A DNA stretch of 36,903 nt from SMXL01 sp036985715. Its GTDB lineage: Bacteria; Bacteroidota; Rhodothermia; Rhodothermales; UBA10348. Made by a program: the position numbers and the translations under genes. The notes below the pieces were generated by a model. That model was given only the letters and a program-made list of their open reading frames with translations. It did not search any database and was not told the DNA's origin. The stretch lies in NCBI GenBank assembly GCA_036985715.1, contig BTQE01000018.1, positions 1 through 36,903 on the forward strand. The letters run 5' to 3'. This document shows positions 15,181 to 22,169 of the stretch, in pieces; positions within the stretch are counted from its first letter, which is position 1, and the number at the start of each line of letters is the position of its first letter.

Positions 15181-15213
15181 AGTATATCGTGCTACAGGAT
15201 AGTATTCCGTGCT
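15181..15213. repeat. Pair of 13-bp direct repeats with 20-bp period
   Basis: AGTATATCGTGCT (15181-15193) and AGTATTCCGTGCT (15201-15213) match at 11 of 13 positions and are spaced exactly 20 bp apart, close to two helical turns. They lie in the 167-bp gap upstream of the lipoprotein gene, about 90-120 bp before its start. A GGAGCAC/GTGCTCC inverted pair (15157-15163 and 15209-15215) overlaps the second copy. They could be tandem activator sites; not proven. Confidence 0.35.
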
Positions 15214-15301
15214 CCCGACCTACATTTGCCATGGCGCTGTTCTATGTTCAACCGATTGGACTCACTATTCCACCCGATGACTGATCACAGTATCTTGTCC
15301 C

Positions 15302-16369
15302 ATGCGATTGCCTTCCACAATCAGATTGATAACATCCGCGGTTGTTCTCCTTCAGCTTGGAAGCTGTAGCTCAACGCAGGTCCATGGACGCTCCAACGAA
15401 AGAACGTCCACACGAGGGTCAGATACCCGCGGTCCCGAGAGTCGTGTTGAAAATGAAGTGCAAGAATCGGTTTCTGGAGAAATTACTCGGTACCGCATTC
15501 CGGGAAGCGCAATATCATTTGAAATGATTGCTGTTTCCGGCGGCGAATTCAAGCTCGGGAGTCCGGACAGCACTGATGGAGCGGACGAAGACGAAATCCC
15601 ACAAGTAGACGTGACCGTCGACACGTTTCAGATTGGACGGTATGAAGTCACACATGATGAGTATGTACTATTCCGATACGCCGGTCGAGACAGCGATTCG
15701 ACAGCCGTCGAAGGACGCCGAATGGACGTAGACGCCATTGCCCGACCGAGCACACCCTACGAAGATCCGGCGCACGGAATGAGCGGCCCCGGGTTTCCGG
15801 CCGTAGGTATGACCCAGTGGGGCGCGTTGCATTATGCCAAGTGGCTATCCGAAAAAACTGGTGAGTTTTTTAGACTGCCGACCGAAACCGAGTGGGAACT
15901 TGCGTGCAAGGCCGGCGGGAATGGCGATCTTGACGAATCTGCGCTTCAGGAAGTAAGCTGGTATAAGAGCAACTCAGGCGCAGAACTGAAAAAAGTAGGG
16001 ACCCGAACGGCCGACGCACTCGGGATTCACGATATGCTCGGTAATGCAGCAGAGTGGACGCTTGATCAGTATGACAAATCATTTTATACGTCAATAGAAT
16101 CAACTGAAGGGCTCAATCCGTGGAGACGTCCAGATCGACTCCATCCTAGAACCGTCCGCGGCGGTGCGTATAATGATGGCTCATCGGAGGTGCGATGTAC
16201 AGCACGGATGGAGTCTAATTTGAATTGGAAGCGCAGAGATCCACAGATCCCCAAGAGCTTTTGGTGGAACACAGACTCTCCATTCGTAGGATTTCGACTC
16301 GTCCGGCCTCTCAATCAACCGAGTGCAGACGAACAAGCCGCCTTTTGGCAACTCGTTCTGAGAGAATAA
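15302..16369 (+). CDS. FGE/SUMF1-fold lipoprotein lacking catalytic cysteines
   Basis: 355 residues. The N-terminus is a lipoprotein signal with lipobox LGSC, placing the lipid-modified cysteine at 22. A low-complexity, charged linker follows to about residue 70. The FGE-sulfatase (SUMF1) domain runs from about 75 to 345: AVSGGEFKLGS, IGRYEVTHDEYVLF, YAKWLSEKTGEFFRLPTETEWE, MLGNAAEWTLDQY, RTVRGGAYND and the end GFRLVRPL. In catalytic formylglycine-generating enzymes, a cysteine pair lies after the GGS motif and the domain ends GFRC. Here only one cysteine (VRCTAR) is seen and the end is GFRL, so sulfatase activation is unlikely. FGE-fold lipoproteins such as GldK and GldJ belong to T9SS/gliding machinery, and this phylum uses T9SS, but this protein is not clearly either of them. 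Confidence 0.78.
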   Translation: MRLPSTIRLITSAVVLLQLGSCSSTQVHGRSNERTSTRGSDTRGPESRVENEVQESVSGEITRYRIPGSAISFEMIAVSGGEFKLGSPDSTDGADEDEIPQVDVTVDTFQIGRYEVTHDEYVLFRYAGRDSDSTAVEGRRMDVDAIARPSTPYEDPAHGMSGPGFPAVGMTQWGALHYAKWLSEKTGEFFRLPTETEWELACKAGGNGDLDESALQEVSWYKSNSGAELKKVGTRTADALGIHDMLGNAAEWTLDQYDKSFYTSIESTEGLNPWRRPDRLHPRTVRGGAYNDGSSEVRCTARMESNLNWKRRDPQIPKSFWWNTDSPFVGFRLVRPLNQPSADEQAAFWQLVLRE

Positions 16370-16608
16370 GCCCGATTTCTCTTCTATATTCGTCTAGCAT
16401 CCCACTCTTTAACGTTTTTCAACACATCCACGAGAAAGGCTTTTCCGGAATTTTGGGTATGGAAGATGGTAATTCACTATCTGGCACAGCCGGGGAACGA
16501 GCAGTTATCGATGTGTATCGAGAGGTGGATTCCTTCTGATCATTATTCTTAAACGTGAATTCGTTTTCGCCGACTTTCCGAGTCATGGCTGAGCCAACAA
16601 GATGACCA

Positions 16609-17235
16609 ATGCATCAACTTCGGACCGAAAATATAGGCAAGCGTTTTGGTCGACGCGTTCTCTTTCAGCGGTTATCCATCGAGGCTACCCCGGAGCGCAC
16701 GCTAGCCATAACAGGGTCAAACGGGTCTGGAAAATCTACACTCATCCGGATATTGGCCGGCGTGATGAGACCAACACGTGGCGCAGTCTATTTGTCGGTC
16801 GGAAATAGCGAGATCTCCGAAGAGGAAAGACCCATGCATGTCGGCCTGGTCGCGCCATATCTAAATCTCTACGATGCTTTCACGCCCCGCGAAAACCTGC
16901 GGTTCGTGGCGAAGGCACGCAGGATCAGCTCATTTCAAGATCGCATTTCCCGAGTGCTTGAAAAAGTTGAGCTGAGCTCAAGGGCAGACGACCCGGTTGG
17001 TACGTTTTCTTCGGGTATGAAGCAGCGGCTCCGGTTTGCTTTCGCCCTCTTCACCGAACCGCCGATCCTCTTACTCGATGAGCCAAGTGCAAATCTGGAT
17101 GCTAAGGGCGTGGAACTCATTCAAGCGATCATTCAGCAAGCTAGCGTCGACGGTCAGATCGTCATTGTGGCGACCAACGACGCAGGCGAAGCCGCGTCCT
17201 GTGATGATTCGATCAACGTAGAGGACTTTCGGTAG
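16609..17235 (+). CDS. ABC transporter ATP-binding protein, CcmA-like, without visible permease
   Basis: 208 residues, a complete single ABC domain. Walker A is TGSNGSGKST, the signature is FSSGMKQRLR and Walker B is ILLLDEPSANLD. The short size and the order resemble CcmA, the ATPase of haem/cytochrome c maturation exporters, and similar small ATPases. The histidine of the switch (H) loop appears replaced: the segment reads IVIVATNDAGEA, where most ABC ATPases have a histidine after the beta-strand. No permease gene lies in the neighbourhood: upstream is a lipoprotein gene and downstream, 3 bp away on the opposite strand, is comF. The permease must therefore be elsewhere, or the protein acts in a non-transport role. 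Confidence 0.82.
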   Translation: MHQLRTENIGKRFGRRVLFQRLSIEATPERTLAITGSNGSGKSTLIRILAGVMRPTRGAVYLSVGNSEISEEERPMHVGLVAPYLNLYDAFTPRENLRFVAKARRISSFQDRISRVLEKVELSSRADDPVGTFSSGMKQRLRFAFALFTEPPILLLDEPSANLDAKGVELIQAIIQQASVDGQIVIVATNDAGEAASCDDSINVEDFR

Positions 17236-17238
17236 CCG

Positions 17239-17907
17239 TCACGTCGGACGTACGAGAGCTAAACTGGCCACACTGCACCGCTCGACCGGCGCTCCCTCCA
17301 ACACATCGATAGCCGCTAACATGGTAGCCCCCGTTGTAATTACGTCGTCGACTATCAAAACATGCCGACCGAGCATCTTTTCTGCACTCGCAAGCGAAAA
17401 CGCGCCTGAAAGATTTTTCAACCGCTCGGCACGACTGAGTTGAACCTGCGAGCTCGTCAGGCTCCTTCGACCGAGAGCGTTTGGAGAAACACTCGCTCCA
17501 AGTTCAATTCCAATTCCCTCAGCCAGAGCTTCAGACTGATTGAATCCCCGCTCGAGCGCACGTATGGGGTGCAGTGGGACTGGGACGATCAGGTCCGGAA
17601 CACGTTTCTGTCCCGCACCGGCCACTGCGAGTAGTTGCTGGGCAATAGCTCTTCCGAGGGTTCGGCCCAATCGATATCCCTCTCTGAATTTGAGTCTCCG
17701 ATGCAGTGTTCTGACAGGTCCGCCCATGTCGTAATACCACAGCGATACAGCGTGCTCAAGGTTCTGCAGCATTCCAGCCTCATCCAGAATCAGTCGCACG
17801 TCGTCTTCCCGGGGTCGTTCGAGAATGGAGCGGCAAAAAGTACAGACAGGAATCGCAGAGAGGCTGGAGACGAGTCCACATCCCGCACACGTTGTTGGAA
17901 ATATCAA
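17239..17907 (-). CDS. comF: ComF-family phosphoribosyltransferase-like protein
   Basis: 222 residues. The N-terminus has a four-cysteine zinc site (CAGC at 7-10 and CTFC at 22-25), followed by the type I phosphoribosyltransferase fold with the PRPP-binding motif VLIVDDVITTGATM near residue 190. ComF/GntX proteins take part in uptake and processing of DNA during natural transformation. The zinc finger plus PRT layout and the length fit the family well. Its 3' end faces the ABC ATPase gene with only 3 bp between them. Confidence 0.88.
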   Translation of the reverse strand: MIFPTTCAGCGLVSSLSAIPVCTFCRSILERPREDDVRLILDEAGMLQNLEHAVSLWYYDMGGPVRTLHRRLKFREGYRLGRTLGRAIAQQLLAVAGAGQKRVPDLIVPVPLHPIRALERGFNQSEALAEGIGIELGASVSPNALGRRSLTSSQVQLSRAERLKNLSGAFSLASAEKMLGRHVLIVDDVITTGATMLAAIDVLEGAPVERCSVASLALVRPT

Positions 17908-18052
17908 TGTGGTAGCGAGTGTTCTGAGTGACTACTTCTTCCGATCGCCGGATAGATGGGCAGCACTAAGCGATTGGATGAGGATCCCGCAAAATGATGT
18001 CTGGAACGACAATATGTGAGGGGACTCAGATACACGAGATGTTCAAAAGTTG

Positions 18053-18058
18053 TATAAT
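18053..18058 (+). promoter_or_regulatory. Candidate -10 element upstream of small gene
   Basis: TATAAT in the context TTGTATAATGCC lies 57 bp before the ATG at 18115. No good -35 hexamer is found at 16-18 bp, so this is a weak call. The rest of the 207-bp divergent gap shows nothing else clear. Confidence 0.25.
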
Positions 18059-18114
18059 GCCAAGGTGCTATTAGAGGACACCAGACAATATTTGGTAACG
18101 GTGAGCGTACAGTT

Positions 18115-18360
18115 ATGGCAACGAGAAAACGCAAAGGAATGTTGATCAAGAATACGAATACATATTCCGTTGAGATTGCCATGAAAACCCGCGACATCCA
18201 CCTCGGACCAGGTGATGAAGCGTTGCTGACGGCGGCCGAAGTTCTGGATCCTGAGCTTCGCGCGAAATTGCAGATTCGCGCCGTTTCGATCGTTCGACCC
18301 GCCACAGAGGAAGAGGAAGGCGGTTTCGATGGCGTAGAAAGTGACTCGAAAGATGACTGA
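18115..18360 (+). CDS. Small protein of unknown function
   Basis: 81 residues, with no family I recognise. The N-terminus is basic (MATRKRKGMLIK), the middle is a mixed beta-like region (NTYSVEIAMKTRDIHLGPGDEALLTAAEVLDPEL), and the C-terminus is very acidic (EEEEGG to the end, SDSKDD). No signal peptide, membrane segment or cysteine is present, so it should be cytoplasmic. The charge separation suggests a nucleic-acid- or protein-binding adaptor, but that is speculation. It lies 39 bp upstream of the DUF3524 glycosyltransferase gene on the same strand and is probably co-transcribed with it. Confidence 0.65.
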   Translation: MATRKRKGMLIKNTNTYSVEIAMKTRDIHLGPGDEALLTAAEVLDPELRAKLQIRAVSIVRPATEEEEGGFDGVESDSKDD

Positions 18361-18399
18361 TCGCTTCTTCGGCCATCGCCTTAAACGGGATATATCCGG

Positions 18400-19560
18400 A
18401 TGAACGTACTCGCGCTTGAACCCTGGTACGGCGGCTCACACAAGGCCTTTCTTGATGGCCTGATGAAATACAGCCGTCACGAATTCAATGCCGTGACCAT
18501 GACGGCCCGATTCTGGAAATGGCGGATGCATGGTGGGGCTGTGACCTTGGCCCGCAAGGCTGAGGAACTCGCCAGGAAAGGCGACAAGCCCGACGTAATC
18601 TTCGCGACCGACATGGTCAATTTACCGGCCTTTCTGGCATTTACGCGTCGTTTTTATTCGGATGTCCCTGTCGTTCTGTACATGCATGAGAATCAGCTGA
18701 CGTATCCGTTGCAAGAAGGTCAAGAACGGGACTTCACATATGCATACATCAATTACCTCTCGTGTCTGGCGGCTGACCATGTGCTATTCAACTCGCAGTA
18801 TCACTACGATGAGTTCATGGAGGCCATGCCCGGTCTTCTTCGTCAATTTCCAGACTATACGCACCTGAAAACGGCTGCTCAGATCCGAGAACGGTGCTCT
18901 GTTTTGCATCTGGGGATGAAACTGTATGACCACGACAAGTATGCCACCGACTTCACTCAACATGCGTGGGGTTCCGGGATGCGACCGCCGATTGTTCTCT
19001 GGAATCAGCGATGGGAGTACGACAAGCGTCCGGAGGCATTTTTCCGCCTCATGAACCGACTGGATGATGCCGGATATACGTTCCGACTGATTCTAGCCGG
19101 TGAACATTTTGAGGTGCTACCGGTCGAGTTCGAACGAGCTTTCGAGCGTTACGCCGAGCGAATTCTGCACTACGGATACGCTGAGGACTTCGCCGAGTAC
19201 AGTAAGCTGCTCCACCGATCCGACATCGTGATATCCACGTCGATCCATGAGTTCTTCGGTATCGCAATGCTGGAGGCGATTTATTGCGGTTGTCATCCGC
19301 TATTGCCAGATCGGCTTTCGTATCCGGAGCTCGTCCCGACGTCGCTTCACCGGCCACTCCTTCACGCACCTATCCTGTACGAGGACGATGAAGATCTATT
19401 TTCCATCATGAAAAAGATTCTCAGCGGGAAAGAGAAGCCTTTACCGCTATCGACGCTGAAGGGGATATCAAAACATCTGGAATGGAGCCAGCACGTGGAT
19501 CAATACGACGATCTGCTGGAGGAAGTAGGCCAGAGACGGAAAGTCGCGGTTCCAGTTTAA
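18400..19560 (+). CDS. Glycosyltransferase of the tRNA-queuosine mannosyltransferase (DUF3524/GTDC1) family
   Basis: 386 residues. The N-terminal half (about 1-165) has the DUF3524/QTMAN_N pattern: LALEPWYGGSHKAFLDG at the start, then WKWRMHGGA, VIFATDMVNLPAFLA, LYMHENQLTYP and FNSQYHYDEFM. The C-terminal half is a GT-B fold glycosyltransferase family 4 domain, with the donor-binding motif HEFFGIAMLEA containing the E-x7-E signature. The vertebrate member GTDC1 is known as QTMAN, which adds mannose to queuosine-34 of tRNA-Asp. Bacterial members are annotated only by homology, so the modification and sugar here are inference. It follows the 81-residue gene and converges on isocitrate dehydrogenase. 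Confidence 0.82.
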   Translation: MNVLALEPWYGGSHKAFLDGLMKYSRHEFNAVTMTARFWKWRMHGGAVTLARKAEELARKGDKPDVIFATDMVNLPAFLAFTRRFYSDVPVVLYMHENQLTYPLQEGQERDFTYAYINYLSCLAADHVLFNSQYHYDEFMEAMPGLLRQFPDYTHLKTAAQIRERCSVLHLGMKLYDHDKYATDFTQHAWGSGMRPPIVLWNQRWEYDKRPEAFFRLMNRLDDAGYTFRLILAGEHFEVLPVEFERAFERYAERILHYGYAEDFAEYSKLLHRSDIVISTSIHEFFGIAMLEAIYCGCHPLLPDRLSYPELVPTSLHRPLLHAPILYEDDEDLFSIMKKILSGKEKPLPLSTLKGISKHLEWSQHVDQYDDLLEEVGQRRKVAVPV

Positions 19561-19569
19561 TGGGATCGT

Positions 19570-20808
19570 TTACCCCATATTTCCTACCATGGCATCGGCG
19601 AATTCGCTGCACTTCAAGAGTGTAGCATCGTCCATCAATCTCTCGAAATCGTACGTCACTCGTTTCTGGGCGATCGTTTTCTCGAGCGACGAGACGATCA
19701 GATCTGCAGCCTCATTCCATCCCATGTATCGGAACATCATCTCACCGGACAGAATGATGGAGCCGGGATTGACCTTGTCCTGATTCGCGTATTTGGGAGC
19801 TGTTCCGTGGGTTGCTTCGAAAATCGCCAGTCCTGTCTCGTAATTAATATTCGCACCCGGCGCGATTCCGATCCCACCAACCTGCGCGGCGAGGGCATCG
19901 GAAATGTAATCGCCGTTCAGGTTCATGGTGGCGATGACGTCGTATTCAGCCGAACGCGTCAGAATTTGCTGCAGGAACGCGTCGGCGATGACATCCTTGA
20001 TTACAGTACCATTCGGAAGTTTACACCAGGGGCCTCCGTTCCACTCTTTAGCACCAAATTCCTCTTTTGCCAGTTCATATCCCCAGTCGCGAAATGCACC
20101 CTCAGTGAATTTCATAATGTTTCCCTTGTGCACGAGCGTGACACTGTCCTTTTTCGCGTCGATGGCATACTGAATGGCCGCGCGAACCAGTCGGCGCGTA
20201 CCATCCTTCGAGATCGGTTTGATTCCGATTCCACTCGTATCCGGAAATCGGATCGTCGAGGCACCCAACTCGTCTTGCAGGAATGAAACGAGCCGCTTTA
20301 CCTCATCTGTTCCCTCGGCATATTCAATGCCGGCGTAGATGTCTTCGGAATTTTCCCGGAAAATCATCATGTTAATCAATTCCGGTCTCTTGACAGGAGA
20401 GGGTACACCGTCGAAATATTGTATTGGGCGGACGCAAGCGAAAAGATCCAATTTTTGCCGCAGGGCCACGTTGAGCGACCGAATACCGCCTCCGATGGGC
20501 GTAGTCAAAGGTCCCTTAATGGCGACCACATAATGGGCGATCGCAGCCAGTGTGTCCTCTGGTAACCATTCTCCGGTTCTTTCGAACGCTTTTTCACCGG
20601 CAAGCACTTCGAACCAGACAATTTTTCGGGATCCCCCGTAGGTCTTTTCGACCGCTTGATCGAAAACGTGTTGCGCAGCTCTCCAGATGTCTGGCCCAAT
20701 ACCATCTCCTTCAATGAAGGGAATCACGGGATGGTCGGGAACGCGTAAGGCGTCGCTGTCCTTTGAAATCGTTTCTCCGTCGGAAGGGGGAGTGAGATTA
20801 TTGTACAT
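19570..20808 (-). CDS. icd: Isocitrate dehydrogenase, NADP-dependent type
   Basis: 412 residues from the ATG at 20808; the frame extends 15 codons upstream to 20853, but the shorter form fits the usual length of about 416. It oxidises isocitrate to 2-oxoglutarate in the TCA cycle. Recognisable segments are IPFIEGDGIGPDIW, the substrate-binding loop GGGIRSLNVALRQ with the serine that is phosphorylated in Escherichia Icd, IFRENSEDIYAGIEY, VHKGNIMKFTEGAF and EATHGTAPKYANQDKVNPGS. The K-Y pair after HGTAP is the signature of NADP specificity. It is the last gene of a minus-strand block. Confidence 0.93.
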   Translation of the reverse strand: MYNNLTPPSDGETISKDSDALRVPDHPVIPFIEGDGIGPDIWRAAQHVFDQAVEKTYGGSRKIVWFEVLAGEKAFERTGEWLPEDTLAAIAHYVVAIKGPLTTPIGGGIRSLNVALRQKLDLFACVRPIQYFDGVPSPVKRPELINMMIFRENSEDIYAGIEYAEGTDEVKRLVSFLQDELGASTIRFPDTSGIGIKPISKDGTRRLVRAAIQYAIDAKKDSVTLVHKGNIMKFTEGAFRDWGYELAKEEFGAKEWNGGPWCKLPNGTVIKDVIADAFLQQILTRSAEYDVIATMNLNGDYISDALAAQVGGIGIAPGANINYETGLAIFEATHGTAPKYANQDKVNPGSIILSGEMMFRYMGWNEAADLIVSSLEKTIAQKRVTYDFERLMDDATLLKCSEFADAMVGNMG

Positions 20809-20868
20809 AAACTCCGATTCCTGTAAAAAATTCGCGGCTATGAACTCTGACACGAAGATACGGTCGGT

Positions 20869-20908
20869 GATCCTACGCGGAGGGGAGGATCCCGTGAATC
20901 CCTGATTC
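20869..20908. repeat. Two small inverted repeats between DPM1-like and icd genes
   Basis: GATCCT (20869-20874) and AGGATC (20886-20891) are separated by 11 bp, and GAATC-CCT-GATTC forms a 5-bp hairpin at 20896-20908. Reading on the minus strand, the small hairpin comes directly after the glycosyltransferase stop. There is no T-tract, so a terminator is not shown; it may be an RNA-processing site or chance. Confidence 0.25.
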
Positions 20909-20913
20909 GGACG

Positions 20914-21657
20914 CTAGAGCCTTCGGAAAATCGAACGCAGGCGGAGTTCCCAGACTTTTAATGCCGCCTCGCGCATGATCGCCTTGCTCATTTTCGAATC
21001 GCCGTCAGTGCGCTCCGTAAAGACAATGGGCACTTCGACAATGCGATACCCCAGTTTCCAAGCCCGATAGTTAATCTCTATTTGAAAGGAGTACCCGTTC
21101 GACTTAACCCGGTCCAGCGGAATGGCCTCGAGTACCCGCCGATGGATGCACTTATAACCAGAGGTGACATCCTGAACGGGTAATCTTGTGATCAGCCGAG
21201 TGTATATCCCGGCGCTAAACGACAGAACGAGTCTGGAAAGAGGCCAATTCATGATTCGAACTCCGCCGATATAGCGAGAACCCACGACCAGATCAGCTTT
21301 CTCCGTAGCGACCGGCATGATGAGTCGCGGCAAATCTTTTGGATCATGGGAACGGTCGGCGTCCATCTCACAGACAAACTCGAATCCCTCAGCCAACGCG
21401 AATTTGAAACCTTCAACGTAGGCGGTTCCCAGACCCAGTTTTCCCGCTCGCTCAAGTAGATGCACACGACCGGGAAACTCCTTGGCGGCTGCCTCTACCA
21501 AACGCGATGTTCCGTCCGGGGACGCATCGTCGACGACGAGAATACTCAGGTCATCAGGGAGACCCATGATCACAGAAATAACCACGGCAATATTCTCAGC
21601 CTCGTTAAAGGTGGGAATAATGACAAGCGTCTTTTGACGAGAGGAATCGCTGTCCAA
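20914..21657 (-). CDS. Polyprenol-phosphate mannosyltransferase-like glycosyltransferase (DPM1/GT2 family)
   Basis: A family 2 glycosyltransferase with all the DPM1 landmarks: LVIIPTFNEAENI, ILVVDDASPDGT, CEMDADRSHDP with the DAD metal site, GSRYIGG, and QIEINYRAWKLGY near the end. These enzymes transfer a sugar from a nucleotide sugar to polyprenol phosphate, giving the donor for envelope glycan or protein glycosylation. No membrane segment follows the catalytic domain. The frame stays open to a TTG at 21768 and contains no ATG in its N-terminal part. I chose the TTG at 21657 because it gives 247 residues, the normal size, starting just before the domain; the upstream 37 residues look unrelated. 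It lies downstream of a sigma/anti-sigma pair, which may control it. Confidence 0.85.
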   Translation of the reverse strand: MDSDSSRQKTLVIIPTFNEAENIAVVISVIMGLPDDLSILVVDDASPDGTSRLVEAAAKEFPGRVHLLERAGKLGLGTAYVEGFKFALAEGFEFVCEMDADRSHDPKDLPRLIMPVATEKADLVVGSRYIGGVRIMNWPLSRLVLSFSAGIYTRLITRLPVQDVTSGYKCIHRRVLEAIPLDRVKSNGYSFQIEINYRAWKLGYRIVEVPIVFTERTDGDSKMSKAIMREAALKVWELRLRSIFRRL

Positions 21658-21806
21658 GTTACCGGCGGTTGGATTCTCAGTTGAATGGACGAATAAACGG
21701 AAGATTTCCGTATGCGCCAAATCGCAAAATCGTTCCCAGAGGCTCCCAGGGGAAGAGCGAACCAACAAATCGTCAACGTGTGAAGACGGAATTCTTCTTG
21801 AAGTGC

Positions 21807-22082
21807 CTAATTGCTCGAAATATTTGCCTTCAGGAATTCGAGTGTGTGCTCAACGAGCTGGTTTGGTACGCTGATGTCGTCCTGCTCGTTTAGCAACTCG
21901 ATCGTGGCTTTGTATTGCTCGAAGTAGGAGAAGCAATCGCGACAATTGCTGAGGTGAGCCTGGAACTTTGTCTGGGTTTTTTCAGGAAGCGTTCCTTCCA
22001 TGTATTCACACAGGAATTGATTCACGTCCTCGCAAGACGGCCCGCGCATGAAAGGACGAAATATCATTTTAAATCGGTTCAT
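21807..22082 (-). CDS. Small zinc-finger anti-sigma factor
   Basis: 91 residues from the ATG at 22082; a longer frame to a TTG at 22157 would run through the 13-bp repeat and is unlikely. The zinc-binding motif AHLSNCRDCFSYF is a clear HxxxCxxC anti-sigma (zf-HC2) motif, preceded by the usual helix starting SCEDVNQFLCEYMEGTL. No membrane helix is present, so it is a soluble anti-sigma factor of the short type. It lies 87 bp downstream of the ECF sigma gene on the same strand and should bind and hold that sigma factor; release may depend on redox state or a ligand. Confidence 0.82.
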   Translation of the reverse strand: MNRFKMIFRPFMRGPSCEDVNQFLCEYMEGTLPEKTQTKFQAHLSNCRDCFSYFEQYKATIELLNEQDDISVPNQLVEHTLEFLKANISSN

Positions 22083-22103
22083 AATTCTGCGATCTCGTCT
22101 ATC

Positions 22104-22168
22104 AATTGAGTCTAGCGATTGAGTGGAGCGATTGACTCTAGTACTGGAGTCTAGCAATCGAGCATATT
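22104..22168. repeat. 13-bp tandem repeat, about five units
   Basis: Consecutive 13-mers in plus-strand orientation are AATTGAGTCTAGC, GATTGAGTGGAGC, GATTGACTCTAGT, ACTGGAGTCTAGC and a degenerate AATCGAGCATATT, giving the consensus GATTGAGTCTAGC. The array fills most of the gap between the ECF sigma gene (stop at 22170) and the anti-sigma start (22082). Thirteen is not a multiple of three and the array is not in either gene. It may be a variable spacer, an RNA structure or a set of binding sites. Confidence 0.8.
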
Positions 22169-22169
22169 T

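Noticed and set aside
15342..15527. Overlapping ORF inside the lipoprotein gene
   Set aside because: It is in another frame of a clearly coding region with a signal peptide and FGE domain; no independent support.
16225..16539. 104-residue ORF running from the lipoprotein gene into the gap before the ABC ATPase
   Set aside because: Most of it is an out-of-frame shadow of the lipoprotein gene; the remaining ~55 codons show no recognisable family or start context.
22083..22157. Extended N-terminus of the small anti-sigma factor
   Set aside because: It would start at TTG and translate the 13-bp repeat array; the ATG at 22082 gives the normal family start.
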